Assembly: GCA_025201365.1 (NCBI GenBank)
Contig: JAIXMF010000147.1
Location: 1-31,106 of the forward strand
Length of the DNA stretch: 31,106 nt
Source of the DNA: Syncephalis plumigaleata
Lineage: Eukaryota; Zoopagomycota; Zoopagomycetes; Zoopagales; Piptocephalidaceae
Direction of reading: 5' to 3'
Shown here: positions 1 to 9,621 of the stretch, piece by piece
Position numbering within the stretch: position 1 is the first letter of the stretch
Layout of the letters: the number at the start of each line of letters is the position of its first letter
The notes under the pieces: generated by a model
Databases searched by the model: none
What the model saw: only the letters and a program-made list of their open reading frames with translations
What the model was told of the DNA's origin: nothing
Position numbers and translations under genes: made by a program

Positions 1-104
1 GTTTATCCGTACGTTCCAGAACATCGAATGGTGTCCATTGCGTGGTATAACATCAAGCGACTTGCAATACTCGATGCCATTCATTTCATTCTCATTTTAA
101 CACC

Positions 105-2017
105 ATGTATTGCTTTAAAGCTTCTCGTTTTTACTTACTACTATCATTAATAATCGGTCAATTGATTGCTGTTAATGCATCAATTACCATAACTCAGCTA
201 GGTGGCAAAACATCTACCTATCCTACATTTGATCAGTTTTTTACGAAAGTTCCCTATTATAAATATGAGGGTGTAATTATTCCTGTAACGCTAGTAACCA
301 AATTTGATGATGAATGTGTCGTTAAGCCGATCTATAACGAAGAAGGTATAAGGATGGCGCTAAATGTTGCATCGAATTATTCGACCACAGCGATACTTAT
401 ACCATATATCCACTCTTTCTTTAGTAAATGTAAAAACGAGGAAAATGTAATTATGTTTGCATTGCATAAGAATTATTAATACTAATTACTATCTCAATAG
501 TATAGTCAAAGGCTTGAAGACTTTGCACGAAATCTGACTGGAATGGGATTTCCACCAGTGAAGCTTGTGATTATAAAAGGTTATGATGACACTTTTGAGC
601 GCTGGGATGCGGAAATAATGGCACCAATTTTTTATTTACAGGCTGATGACATTCATTCACCGTCTATGGTGGTTACGCATTTAAAAGACCCTAATTATGT
701 TAACACTATATGGAATATAAATCATATTTATACGTTTAGTGCTGAACAAGGTAATATCCAAAGTATCCATGAAATAATCGACTAACTTCAGTATCGACAT
801 GTGATATAGAGACGGGACCGTGGAATGACCTATTCCTCTATTCTGGCTATCCTATCTACAAATGGCTCTTCTTTAGCTTGGTATGTTACCGAATACAATG
901 ATTGGAATACCGCTAACACATTCATTGCATATAGCTATTGCTTATACTATCGTACACATTCATACGAGCTATCGTCATGATGATACGCAAAACAATGCAC
1001 TATAATCTCATGTTTGCATCCTACATTATTAGTGTTGTTTACTGTATATGTAAGCAGTTGCAATTGATCCACGATGCTCTATGCTAATAATAGCTGTTAC
1101 TTACAGGTTTCCTCATCCACTTGGCAAACTACCTTACACTTAACAAGCTTATAAATGATATCTACAATTTCCTATCCAAGATTCCTTTTGATCTAATATT
1201 AATCCACTGGTAATCATCAATCACATTTTATTAGATCAAGCTGATCGATCAACTAACAATAATCATAATCATGTAATCTATGCAGGTCAATTGTTGGTCG
1301 GAATCTCTTTTCCAAAAAGACGCTTATACTCTTTAGAGTATTAATTGGTTTGGATATTACCGTGCACACAACTGCATTCGTATTAAGGCTTAATTATGGC
1401 TATATAGATTTTGCTATAGTGGAGTTGAGTAAATCTACCGGCTGGGCTGGTTGGGTGTCCGTTCTAAATTATGTCCCAATCTTCAATGCTTTAGTTTTCT
1501 TATGCTTCGGTAAGTTATACAACTATTGTAAATCTAATTTATTAATGCTATTTTCCTCTCTGTTAGCCATATGGTTTGCATTCAATGCTTATCGATTAAG
1601 AAGACATGTAGAAGGCTATCATCGTTTCATGCAGGTAAATCATAGCAGATAATTATAAGATATGCATGTCGTTATTAATCAAAATGATTATACTAGCTCA
1701 TGTGGTTTTGCACAGTCTGTTTCATCACATATGCAATATTCAGCGTATGCATTCTCATATACCTTCTAGATATAGGTCACTATTTGTCGCCTAGTGAATA
1801 CGCCACTTATGATGCAATCTATGATACAACCTATTTGATACGTACAATCATACTATTGGTATGTCTTGGTGTAGCATGGCCCAAAGCTGAACATGAAGAC
1901 GAGAAATCGCCACATTCACCACTAGGTGGTATGACCACGGTTGATCATGTCATTAAGACTCATGTATATACAACTCATCATCCAGCAGCTGATGGATTTG
2001 TCAACAGAATCACATAG
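105..2017 (+). CDS. Seven-helix membrane protein with N-terminal secreted domain (8 exons)
   Basis: Exons read as 105-446, 501-750, 810-880, 935-1049, 1107-1209, 1286-1509, 1567-1634 and 1697-2017; all phases join and give 497 residues. Every intron has a GT donor and AG acceptor, and several show a CTAAT or CTAAC branch site (for example TACTAAT near 479). Residues 1-25 look like a signal peptide. Residues 26 to about 212 form a soluble, probably lumenal or extracellular part with N-glycosylation sequons; its alternating strands and helices loosely recall a protease-associated (PA) fold, which is only a guess. About seven hydrophobic helices follow (near 215-237, 243-270, 286-298, 305-328, 345-380, 392-416, 437-455), then a short hydrophilic tail of about 40 residues rich in His and Thr. 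This plan fits a receptor-like membrane protein. I do not recognise the family, so no ligand or pathway is proposed. Codons are A/T-ending, unlike the housekeeping genes downstream. Confidence 0.8.
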
Positions 2018-2271
2018 AACGAGTTCTTCAAGTAAATATTCAGTACTGCCAATTAATTAATACAGTATTTTTCCATCCAATTTGCGCATTTACCCTTTAA
2101 CATTTGCAGTTTATTAATAAACAGATTAACACAATAGTTAACATCATTATCGCATTGCTATTATTATTGAGTAGTTGTCATTGCCCTAGCAGTTGCGGGA
2201 AATGTTAATGATCGCGATATCATATATTGCAATTAGTGATACTAAATAATAGACACGTTGATAGAACTTAC

Positions 2272-2410
2272 ATATCTTGAATGCAAAGCGATAACAATCA
2301 CGGATAAGTTGTTTCCCGCTGTTTGATCCTCGTTGTTGCACTGATTTTCCTTTTCTTGAACCTTTGGAGTTGTGCCACTTTGATGCATTGATCCTCCTTT
2401 TCTTGAGCAC
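2272..2410 (-). repeat. Copy C of a three-copy leader-like cassette (partial)
   Basis: On the minus strand this stretch resembles the 3' part of copies A (2843-3183) and B (6887-7200). It shares the CATCAAAGTG-type start, a coding-like stretch reading KQLIRDCYR, and an end at ATAT followed by a GTAAGT donor (exon end 2272). It is the most diverged and shortest copy, and no downstream gene on its strand uses it. It may be a remnant of a duplicated exon. Confidence 0.5.
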
Positions 2411-2523
2411 CTGAAGGTAACACCACTGATGAAATGTATCTAGAGGTATACGTAATCCTCTTTTTTTTGAGCATCAGAAGGTAACACCACTGACTAAATG
2501 TATCTAGAGGTATACATAATCCT
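2405..2523. repeat. Two-copy direct tandem repeat, 64-bp period
   Basis: The first unit begins with GAGCACCTGAAGGTAACACC at 2405 and the second with GAGCATCAGAAGGTAACACC at 2469. Both continue through TGTATCTAGAGGTATAC to TAATCC. They differ at a few positions and by the length of a T run (2459-2468), so this is a local duplication with some age. Confidence 0.85.
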
Positions 2524-2641
2524 TTCTGAGATGCGCTCCTTATTGCTCATTATTACCCCCAACCATTCCTGCATCATGAGATTGGTGTCTATGTTGGTAT
2601 TACAGCCATGTCCCTTCAACACTCACCATAGATTCAATATT

Positions 2642-2660
2642 GAATAATGTTACATTATTC
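2642..2660. promoter_or_regulatory. Perfect 19-bp palindrome with single-base centre
   Basis: The sequence GAATAATGT-T-ACATTATTC has perfect 9-bp arms. It lies just upstream of a TATA-like box (2664) and about 180 bp before the ATG of small gene A. It could bind a dimeric regulator or be chance in A/T-rich DNA. Confidence 0.35.
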
Positions 2661-2663
2661 CAC

Positions 2664-2671
2664 TATAAATA
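2664..2671 (+). promoter_or_regulatory. TATA-like box upstream of small gene A
   Basis: TATAAATA lies about 170 bp upstream of the ATG at 2843 and is followed by a pyrimidine-rich stretch (2700-2760) typical of fungal start regions. The assignment rests on the motif and its spacing only. Confidence 0.4.
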
Positions 2672-2842
2672 TGGGTCCTATTTTGTACGAATTGAATAAA
2701 CTTATCTTCACCTTCCAGTTCACTCGTCCCTATTACATTCTACTCACACTACCTTATCGTATATCGCCTACACATTGTGCTTGAGCAAATCGAGCAACCA
2801 TAGCTCCCACACTATCAATGAGAAAGTGTCCTACTACTTGTC

Positions 2843-3194
2843 ATGATCCCTTACGGTAAGTATACCTCATTACACTTTGATATTTATTACAGTATACTAA
2901 TCCATTATTCTATTAGATGCACACATCGAAACAATGATTAAGAGGACATGCAAGTTAAAGGATACGAGTATCGTTTGTGGAATCGGGGTTATGGTTGCTC
3001 GTCTGGATTTCATTCAAATCACCAACGGCCTTCGTAGTGGAACCGATGTTCCAACACACCCTCATCCAAGTGTCGTTGCTTCCAATCATTCAAGATCAAG
3101 GAGGACAAGGACATCGAGGGAACCAAACAACAGGAAACAAATTAACCGCGGTGGTTATCGCCAATTATTCCGCTTAAAAATACGTAAGTGTTAA
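2843..3194 (+). CDS. Putative small gene or leader exon pair, copy A of a three-copy family
   Basis: Exon 1 is 2843-2855 (ATG and three more codons plus one base), the intron is 2856-2916 (donor GTAAGT, branch TACTAAT, acceptor TATTAG), and exon 2 starts at 2917 and joins in frame. Read to the first stop at 3194 it gives about 97 residues, basic and Ser/Arg-rich in the second half. Exon 2 also carries a strong donor (GTAAGTG at 3184). The same donor ends copies B and C, so the true exon may end at 3183 and splice to 3323, where a pyrimidine-tract acceptor sits 15 bases before the ATG of RFC2. In that case this is a 5' leader of RFC2 with an upstream reading frame rather than a separate gene. 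Reading-frame agreement between copies is poor: a one-base length difference near 2972-2980 shifts B relative to A. No family is recognised. Confidence 0.35.
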
Positions 3195-3337
3195 CCTATC
3201 TATTATTTATTCGTAAAAACAAAAGGCTAACTGCGCAAATTGGATGGAAATAGCCTGTAAATGCCCAATTTGACTTTAATTCAATAAAATTTATTCTTCT
3301 TCTTTTCCTTTTGCTTTCTCAGTATTCTCCTGTCGAT

Positions 3338-4805
3338 ATGAATATTTTTGAAAGAGTAGCTAGTAATCGTGCCACATCTAGTGCATCTGCACTACCCGCG
3401 GCGGGTATCGCTCATGATACACTACCCTGGGTAGAGAAATAGTAAGTCAACCGTAGGTTATTATAGCGGTATATAGTAATTAAGAAATTACGCGCCAGTC
3501 GACCAAAAACAATGCAGGATATAACTGCCCAGGAAGAGACGGTACAAGTGTTGACACGTACCATGGAGTCGAAGAATGTAAGTGTCATGCAGATTACAAG
3601 TGTTCTTCTGTCTTATACTGGCGTTTATAGCTACCGCATTTACTATTCTATGGTCCACCGGGTACAGGGAAAACCACTTCAATTCTAGCACTTGCTCGTG
3701 AGATGTATGGGTGAGTATAGTCCATACCAGCTGGCTATCCGTCTAGACATTTATCATTTATTGATTACTAGACCGGAGCTTATTAAATCACGCGTTCTGG
3801 AATTGAACGCTTCCGACGAACGTGGTATTCAAGTGGTACGCGAGAAAATCAAAAACTTTGCTCGTATTGCCGTGAGTCACGACAAAAGGTAAACACGCCA
3901 CTCGTGTATAACAACAAATACACGCGTTCTTCCCTCCCCCTCCTTGCATCGTGGCTTACTTGTTTTGTATATCTAATTATCATTAGTGGCAAGGCACCAC
4001 CTTATAAGCTTATTATACTGGATGAGGCTGATGCCATGACGGGAGATGCTCAGTCAGCATTACGTCGTACGATGGAGGCTTATTCAAAAGTGACCCGTTT
4101 CTGCCTCATTTGCAATTATGTTAGTCGGTAAGCGTGTAGATGGAGTATTCGATTTGTCATAATAATAACATAACCGATTACTATAGTATTATTGAGCCAT
4201 TAGCATCACGATGTGCTAAATTCCGATTCAAACCATTGAATATACGTGATACTACATCGCGACTACGATACATTTGTGAACAAGAAAATGTCGGTTGCAC
4301 TGACGAGGTAATAGAAGCATTGCTATTTGATATCTATTTATTAATGTTAATAATAATCTATCAATAGGTATTAGAGACACTTGTACGTGTATCGGGAGGC
4401 GATCTACGTAAAGCCATCACCTTTCTACAAAGTGCGTATCGTCTTCATTTAACGGATATGATAACGGTGCAAGCCATTGAGGAAATGGCAGGCACTGTAC
4501 CCGACGATATCATTGACAACTTGATGCTATCATGGCAGAAATCGACGACTACGCATGATCAATTGCAGGCAATGGTGCAACAAGTAATACTACATGGCTA
4601 TTCAGTTACGCAAATACTAGCACAATTACACGAGCGACTAATCGCTAGTGTCGAGTTGACTTCTATACAAAAGGCACGTGTGGCACTAGTGTTTGGCGAG
4701 GCCGACAAACGACTAATTGACGGCGCGGATGAACACATTCAATTACTGAATATACTCATGTCTGCTTCTCGTGCACTTACCGCTTCATCAACAAAGCAGA
4801 AATAA
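3338..4805 (+). CDS. RFC2: Replication factor C subunit 2 (clamp loader; human RFC4)
   Basis: Seven exons: 3338-3441, 3499-3577, 3631-3710, 3772-3888, 3987-4127, 4187-4307, 4368-4805; phases join to 359 residues, the usual length for this subunit. It is an AAA+ ATPase of the pentameric clamp loader that opens PCNA and loads it at primer-template junctions in the nucleus. Visible motifs: WVEKYRPK near 31-38, Walker A GPPGTGKT at 69-76, the RFC box with NASDERG, Walker B ILDEAD at 137-142, the SRC arginine-finger motif at 181-183, and GGDLRKAI in the lid. The C-terminal collar ends with [11 protein letters not shown], typical of the Rfc2/RFC4 branch. The start is chosen at the ATG giving MNIFERVAS, which follows a pyrimidine-rich acceptor-like tract. 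Intron 6 begins with bases that resemble the start of exon 7 (see findings). Confidence 0.96.
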
Positions 4806-4903
4806 GCCTATACCTCCTTTTGATTGCTACACATATTTACTAAAAATAATCATCATCTATCTATCTCTATGCATATTGGTATTATTATAAAATATCGCTT
4901 CTC

Positions 4904-4947
4904 TTTATTCAACCATTAACACTGCCGTTTAAATCATTCTCAATAAA
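4904..4947. terminator. Facing poly(A) signals of RFC2 and the SR gene
   Basis: AATAAA on the plus strand at 4942-4947 lies about 140 bp past the RFC2 stop. The reverse complement of AATAAA at 4904-4909 lies about 180 bp past the stop of the minus-strand SR gene. If both are used, the two convergent transcripts overlap by several tens of bases. The rest of 4806-5090 shows nothing else. Confidence 0.4.
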
Positions 4948-5090
4948 AAGCAACTCATACTAGCTAGTAAAACGATTACTCTTCAGAAATGATCTACAAT
5001 CATACTACTAGTATCATCTCCTGTGTTTGGAATAAACGATGCAAATAACATGTGGCATATCCGCATTTTATCGGATTACTTACTACTTTG

Positions 5091-6731
5091 TTATTTGGGA
5101 CTCGCGTGGTTAGACACGGGAGATGCAGAACGTCGTGGAGCAGCATCTCCATTAGGTGTGGGCGAATGACGTGAATTGGCTGGAGATGGCGAGCGACGAG
5201 ATTGGTCAGGTGTCGGTGAACGGCGTTGACGACGACCAGCAGGTGATGGCGAGCGACGGTCATCGCGTCTACTGCTGTGGCGATCATCACGTCTACTGTC
5301 GCTGTAGCGGTCGTCGCGACGATCATCGCGTCTATTGTCACGTCTGTCGCCGCGTCTATCGCTATAACGATCGTAATGTCGGTCTGAACGGCGGTCATCA
5401 CGATAGCTGCGACGTGGTGAACGGGAACGGGAACGAGATAACGACCTGGAACGAGAGCGGGAACGGGAACGAGAGCGGCCACGTCTATAGATTAGAATGA
5501 ATAGAAAACAGCAGGTGATTGATGATAAGCTACTATACGTGATTTGGTTTACGCATAGATTAACCGATATATCCCATAGGATTTAGTATAGCATCATTTG
5601 TGCTATTATTATTATTATACAAATGTAGAATAAAGCAAACTATACTATTGTCATTATTGACATCGCCAGTCAGTAGCTTATACTTTCTAAGGGCACAGCA
5701 GCTCCTCGGATTGTCAGACGGCATGTAAGGAACAAACGTGCTAGTAACGGCAACAGGCATAACAAGGACATGTGCTATTAACGACGGCATTATAGGCAAT
5801 CGGAGCAGCAGTAGCAGTAGCAGTAGTAAGTCAAAACTGGCAGCATCACCGGTTCGTGGTTATCGGTAATGGCATAACTTGATATTGTATGTAAGCATGC
5901 ATTACATACAGTACGGTATGGCTTACAACAACTCATATTTGTATATATAAAGTGATGATAGACTAGCCAGAGAACCACCGATTAATCCCTAGTAATATGA
6001 CAGGAATACGAGGATACGGCATACAGGCATGCGTCTCATACGCTCAAAGATAAACACGGCAACACAGGCATACATGCACATAGCCTATCCAATAAATCAA
6101 ACAAAAGAAGAAGAAGAAGAAGAAGAAGAAACGAGACAACTATCTAATGTAAATTGTGCTTACCGATGTCCTCCTCGGTCGCCGCCTCGGTCGCCGCCTC
6201 GTCGAGAACCACCTCCGCTTTGCGTACAGTCGCGTGCCCAATGTCCTAATATAATAAAGAATATGATGAGCTTGTTGCTTTCCATGCCAATGATATGACG
6301 TACCTTCGCCTCCACAACGGAAGCATGTATTGTCATCACGCTCACGGGCGCGTCCATGTGATTTTTCAACGGCAATACGCGAACCATGAAGACGCATACC
6401 ATCCGTGGCACGAATAGCTGTTTCCGCGTCATTATCATTGTCGAACTCTACGAATCCATAGCCTACAGTCTAGTTGTTAGGAGATCACGCATTGACATAC
6501 TAGTGCAGCTAGCTTACAGTGATTTAATCCATGCTGAATATTGTTCAAGTACAAGGGCAATTAAAAGGACACGTTTAATTATCAGTATATGAACAGATAA
6601 AGAGAGAGAAATACAATCGCGGTACATCTTACCTTTACATCGCAACGAACCAAGTGGCCATACTCGGAGAACACATCTTTAAGCTCGCTGGAGTTTAGAC
6701 CCTTTGGAAGACGACCAACAAAAAGCTGCAT
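5091..6731 (-). CDS. SR-type splicing factor: RRM, CCHC zinc knuckle, RS domain (SRSF7/RSZ-like)
   Basis: Minus-strand exons 6633-6731, 6304-6469, 6164-6245 and 5091-5484 join in phase to 246 residues, close to the length of human SRSF7. An RRM spans about 1-75, with RNP2 LFVGRL at 3-8 and RNP1 GYGFVEF at 36-42. A CX2CX4HX4C knuckle uses C82, C85, H90 and C95. A Gly/Arg stretch (about 98-115) leads into an RS domain with RS dipeptides, RD/RRDD repeats and SP motifs up to NHASPK at the end. Such proteins bind exonic enhancers and recruit the spliceosome in the nucleus; the RS region is normally phosphorylated by SRPK kinases. The third intron (5485-6163) is 679 nt, about ten times the local norm, and holds a (CTT)n tract on the coding strand. 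An upstream in-frame exon from copy B (ATG at 6945, donor after 6887) could add 20 residues, but the RRM starts naturally at the ATG at 6731. Confidence 0.9.
5485..6163 (-). other. Unusually long intron of the SR gene
   Basis: Between donor GTAAGC at 6163 and acceptor TATAG at 5485 there are 679 nt with only short open frames. It contains a (GAA)n run on the plus strand at 6104-6130 and GCAGTA repeats at 5804-5826. SR genes commonly carry a long intron with a stop-containing poison exon used for autoregulation; no specific exon can be fixed here by eye. Confidence 0.5.
6104..6130. repeat. (GAA)n microsatellite in the SR intron
   Basis: Eight or so GAA units on the plus strand, hence a CTT polypyrimidine run on the SR transcript, located about 35-60 nt after the third donor site. 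As a purine/pyrimidine tract it could bind PTB- or SR-type factors, which is inference. Confidence 0.85.
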
Positions 6732-6886
6732 TCTGTGTGGAATCGCGATGATAGATATAAGTGGACAATACGGGAAAAAGGATAAAAGAATATGGTAAAA
6801 AAGTATTGCCTTTGATGCTTATAATTGTTGATTTGAGGGCAAATAAGTTATAATAATAAGGCTTAATCAACGTTAATAAAACTTAC

Positions 6887-7200
6887 ATATTCAGATGTGA
6901 GTAGCGATAACCATCACGAATAAGCTGTTTCTTGTTGTCCTTCATTTCTTGAACGTTTAGAAGTAATGGCACTTTGATGTAGTTGTGTTGGAACACCATT
7001 TCCACTGCAAAGACTGAGAATAATCTGAATAACATTCAGACATGCTACCATATTCCGATTCCATACACGATACTCGAATCCTTTACCATTCATGTCATCT
7101 TTACAATTCTGATGTGTATATCTAATAGAACAATGAATTAGTATATTGTTATAGATTGTATTCATAGTAAGAAGGCATGACAAGTGACAATAGGATATCT
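6887..7200 (-). repeat. Copy B of the three-copy leader-like cassette, upstream of the SR gene
   Basis: On the minus strand this aligns along its length with copy A. Both share TTGTCATG, an intron 3' end with ATACTAAT and CTATTAG, then AAAGGAT-CGAGTATCG, GTTCCAACACA, and a final ATAT with a GTAAGT donor (exon end 6887). The donor of the first intron is lost: CTATGAAT stands where A has GGTAAGT. One base is missing relative to A, so the frame shifts. The last 59 nt (from the ATG at 6945) read in frame across the next intron (6733-6886) into the RRM of the SR protein. It is therefore either a decayed duplicate or a retained 5' leader exon. Confidence 0.55.
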
Positions 7201-7333
7201 CGTCAATTAGAAAGACTTGAACACCATGCTTCATTATTATCCACATTTGCGTATGATTTGTTTGTGTATTCTTGATTAAAATAACGTCATCGTATTTCTC
7301 TACCCCATATCGCCTTTCTTATTCCATTCCACT

Positions 7334-8887
7334 ATGTCTACTACTACTACTACTCCTACTGAAATATCGAGTAATTCCAACTCGTCTTGTAGATTACTAG
7401 TTTGTCTGAATACTCTTCCATTTCATGACCAGCGTGTCTTTCGTAGTCTACTTGGTCATATCGACTTCTTGCGTTTATCAGCATGTTGTCACTCGTTAAG
7501 AAGCAGTATTCGAAATGATACAGTATTATGGCAACAACTATACCATAGGGATTTCCTATCAGGAGTCAATTATTCTAAAGAAATGGATTTCGTATTATGG
7601 TGTGTACGCACGGATGTCAATAATCCATGTACATCGGATAAACGAGCCGATCTACTAGAGAGTGTGGACTGGTACAACACATATCGTCGACGAGTGAGCA
7701 CCGAGAATAATTGGCGATATGGACGACGCAAGATCACACGTATCGATATGGAACATGACAAGGAGGGATTATGCTATAGCACAGAAGCTGAAGCTAATAG
7801 TTTAGTTATCATACAACAAACGTGCTTAGACAGAGCACCGAGTCATTATTATACTTTAGAATATCTGCCACATTCAAACCTTAAATCAAGCAACAACATT
7901 GTATATGACAGTACATTCTCCACATCGCCAAACATTATTTCGCTGGATGGTGGTAATGCAATTCATTACATTTATGTTACGGGTGACCATTATAGAGCTG
8001 TATCTCCTAGGAGAATCGAGAGCGGTACCGACTATAATGTAAAAATACTTTCTCGCAAACATGGTGGTGTTTTTACTACATTTAATATTCCAGTACAATA
8101 TCGAGTGGATACAATCGAGGGGAAATGGGCATTATTAGTGGACAAATCACAAGAGGTAATCAACGCAATGGTATTGGACATAGATAATAGCATCATGTGT
8201 CCGGGAAGCATTGATTGCACATTGCATGCGATATGTTTCCATAAAACAGTCAATGATACAGCAATAGTATACACCGTAAGACTAGCCGTAGATGATGAAA
8301 CAGAATGTATTGAATGGGCATTATACCAATTCTCGAGCAATAATCCTGTTGTACAATTGCGAAATGGCTGGTTTGAACTACCTGAAGGGATGATGACTGA
8401 ATGGATATTGGCATATAAGTCATATAATTCGTATATGATCATTGAATTAGGTGGTCATCCTGATTATCATCCATGCATATTGCATAGCGTAACATCCAGT
8501 GGTCAAAACCATACTCCACGTAATTGCTATACTATGACTGATCAACATATACCTACACCATTATTAAGGGCTGGATGTAATTATTCAGGACTTAATTCCA
8601 GATCAACAAAAGTATGGGCAGACTTATCCTACAATGACGATCAAGTATTACGAATGCCACGTACAAGTTCCATCAAACATATTATTGGAGATCTCTATGT
8701 TTTTATTACAAGAGACCATGATCGTGTATGCAATCAATTCCTTGTAGACATCAATACAATGGAAATAATACGCCAAATGGAAGAATCAAATACAAGTTAT
8801 CCTTTGGATAGATATGCAATGGTTGGTAGTATGTGCAGTTACTTTGACAATTGTATGCCAATAATAGAAGAATATGGCGAACTATAG
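7334..8887 (+). CDS. F-box protein, single exon, 517 residues
   Basis: An uninterrupted frame begins with a Ser/Thr/Asn-rich leader (1-20). An F-box-like segment spans about residues 27-74: LP near 28-29, a helix with VFRSLLGHIDFLRLSACC, then LRSSIRNDTVLWQQLYHRDF. That ending, with a tryptophan before a helix, is typical of the motif. F-box proteins link substrates to SKP1 in SCF ubiquitin ligases. The remaining 440 residues have scattered aromatic and beta-like stretches but no WD, LRR or Kelch repeats that I can recognise, so the substrate is unknown. The start fits: the ATG follows a pyrimidine-rich CCATTCCACT stretch. Codons are A/T-ending like the 105-2017 gene. Its upstream region (about 7235-7330) recurs at 9225-9325. 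Confidence 0.8.
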   Translation: MSTTTTTPTEISSNSNSSCRLLVCLNTLPFHDQRVFRSLLGHIDFLRLSACCHSLRSSIRNDTVLWQQLYHRDFLSGVNYSKEMDFVLWCVRTDVNNPCTSDKRADLLESVDWYNTYRRRVSTENNWRYGRRKITRIDMEHDKEGLCYSTEAEANSLVIIQQTCLDRAPSHYYTLEYLPHSNLKSSNNIVYDSTFSTSPNIISLDGGNAIHYIYVTGDHYRAVSPRRIESGTDYNVKILSRKHGGVFTTFNIPVQYRVDTIEGKWALLVDKSQEVINAMVLDIDNSIMCPGSIDCTLHAICFHKTVNDTAIVYTVRLAVDDETECIEWALYQFSSNNPVVQLRNGWFELPEGMMTEWILAYKSYNSYMIIELGGHPDYHPCILHSVTSSGQNHTPRNCYTMTDQHIPTPLLRAGCNYSGLNSRSTKVWADLSYNDDQVLRMPRTSSIKHIIGDLYVFITRDHDRVCNQFLVDINTMEIIRQMEESNTSYPLDRYAMVGSMCSYFDNCMPIIEEYGEL

Positions 8888-9224
8888 CAAATATCAATAA
8901 ATCATACTACATTAGTTAATAAGAATAGTGTTTATACATCATTAAACCATAACACATGCTAATACTTTCTATGAACTGGATGATTAATCGAGTAAATCAA
9001 CTATAGTAGCAATTGAGACATCAAGCTGTACAAACTGATGAATGCTTATCAATGCATAGAGGATGTTGCTCGGTAGCACATGTACTGCGTCATCATTTCA
9101 TTCTGCTTGATTGAAGCTTGCTATCTGAATACTCTCGAATGCCATTATAGCAATGCACTGAATAAAACAAGCATCCATATTGTCCTTTACTAAATGTTCC
9201 TGTCAATTCATCATAGCTTGCTAA

Positions 9225-9325
9225 AACTGTTCTATTATTCTCCACACTTGCATATGATTTATCTGAGTATTCTTGATTAGAATAAACTCATCGTATTTCT
9301 CTCACTTCATTTGAACAATGTCAAA
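9225..9325 (+). repeat. Duplicate of the F-box gene upstream region
   Basis: This stretch matches 7235-7335 closely. Both share TTATTNTCCACA, TTGC(A/G)TATGATTT, GTATTCTTGATTA, TCATCGTATTTCTCT, and an ATG followed by TC at about the same distance (9317 versus 7334). After the ATG the frame closes within eight codons, so only the control region and start are recognisable. Confidence 0.7.
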
Positions 9326-9363
9326 TACAATAAATAAATAAATAACTTTGCTGTAAATCTATA

Positions 9364-9621
9364 ATGCCACTTCAATATCCAATTACAGTTTATCAACTAG
9401 TAGATACAAGTGACAAACATCAAGTTACATGACTGAACATTGCTAGTAGAATAGTACAATTAGAATATACAAGTGCTACTCAAGCCCAAATGCAACTGTG
9501 GAAGCTATTGGTAAACTGCACGAGTGCATATGTGAACATTGTAGATCATGGTGATTTCAATATTTATAAGTTATCATTCATTAATGCACCGAAAGATAGT
9601 GTGGTTTCACGCATGATATAA
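9364..9621 (+). pseudogene. Dead reading frame with one in-frame stop, possibly kinase-like
   Basis: From ATG 9364 a frame of 85 codons runs to TAA 9619-9621, broken only by TGA at 9430-9432. The conceptual product has a coding look: VYQLVDTSDKHQ, then EYTSATQAQMQLWKLL and VNIVDHGDFNIYKLSFI. This faintly recalls the small lobe of a protein kinase (helix C then a beta hairpin), but no catalytic loop follows. It sits just after the copied F-box promoter, so a duplicated gene that has decayed is the simplest reading. Confidence 0.35.

Larger units (their letters stand above)
2018..2842. other. Intergenic region between the membrane protein and the small gene A
   Basis: No intact gene seen. It holds the minus-strand relative C (2272-2410), a two-copy 64-bp tandem repeat, a 19-bp palindrome and a TATA-like box, each listed separately. 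The rest is A/T-rich with no coding pattern I can support. Confidence 0.6.

Noticed and set aside
5000-5482. Minus-strand 160-residue open frame rich in Val, Ala and Thr
   Set aside because: It is another reading frame of the RS-domain exon of the SR gene; the frame with RS dipeptides and the splice join at 5484 is the real one.
5156-5500. Plus-strand open frame opposite the RS domain
   Set aside because: It is antisense to the repetitive RS-coding exon and owes its openness to that repeat.
9430-9432. In-frame TGA read as selenocysteine or recoding
   Set aside because: No SECIS-like element is evident, most fungi lack the pathway, and the surrounding frame has no catalytic motif; decay is simpler.
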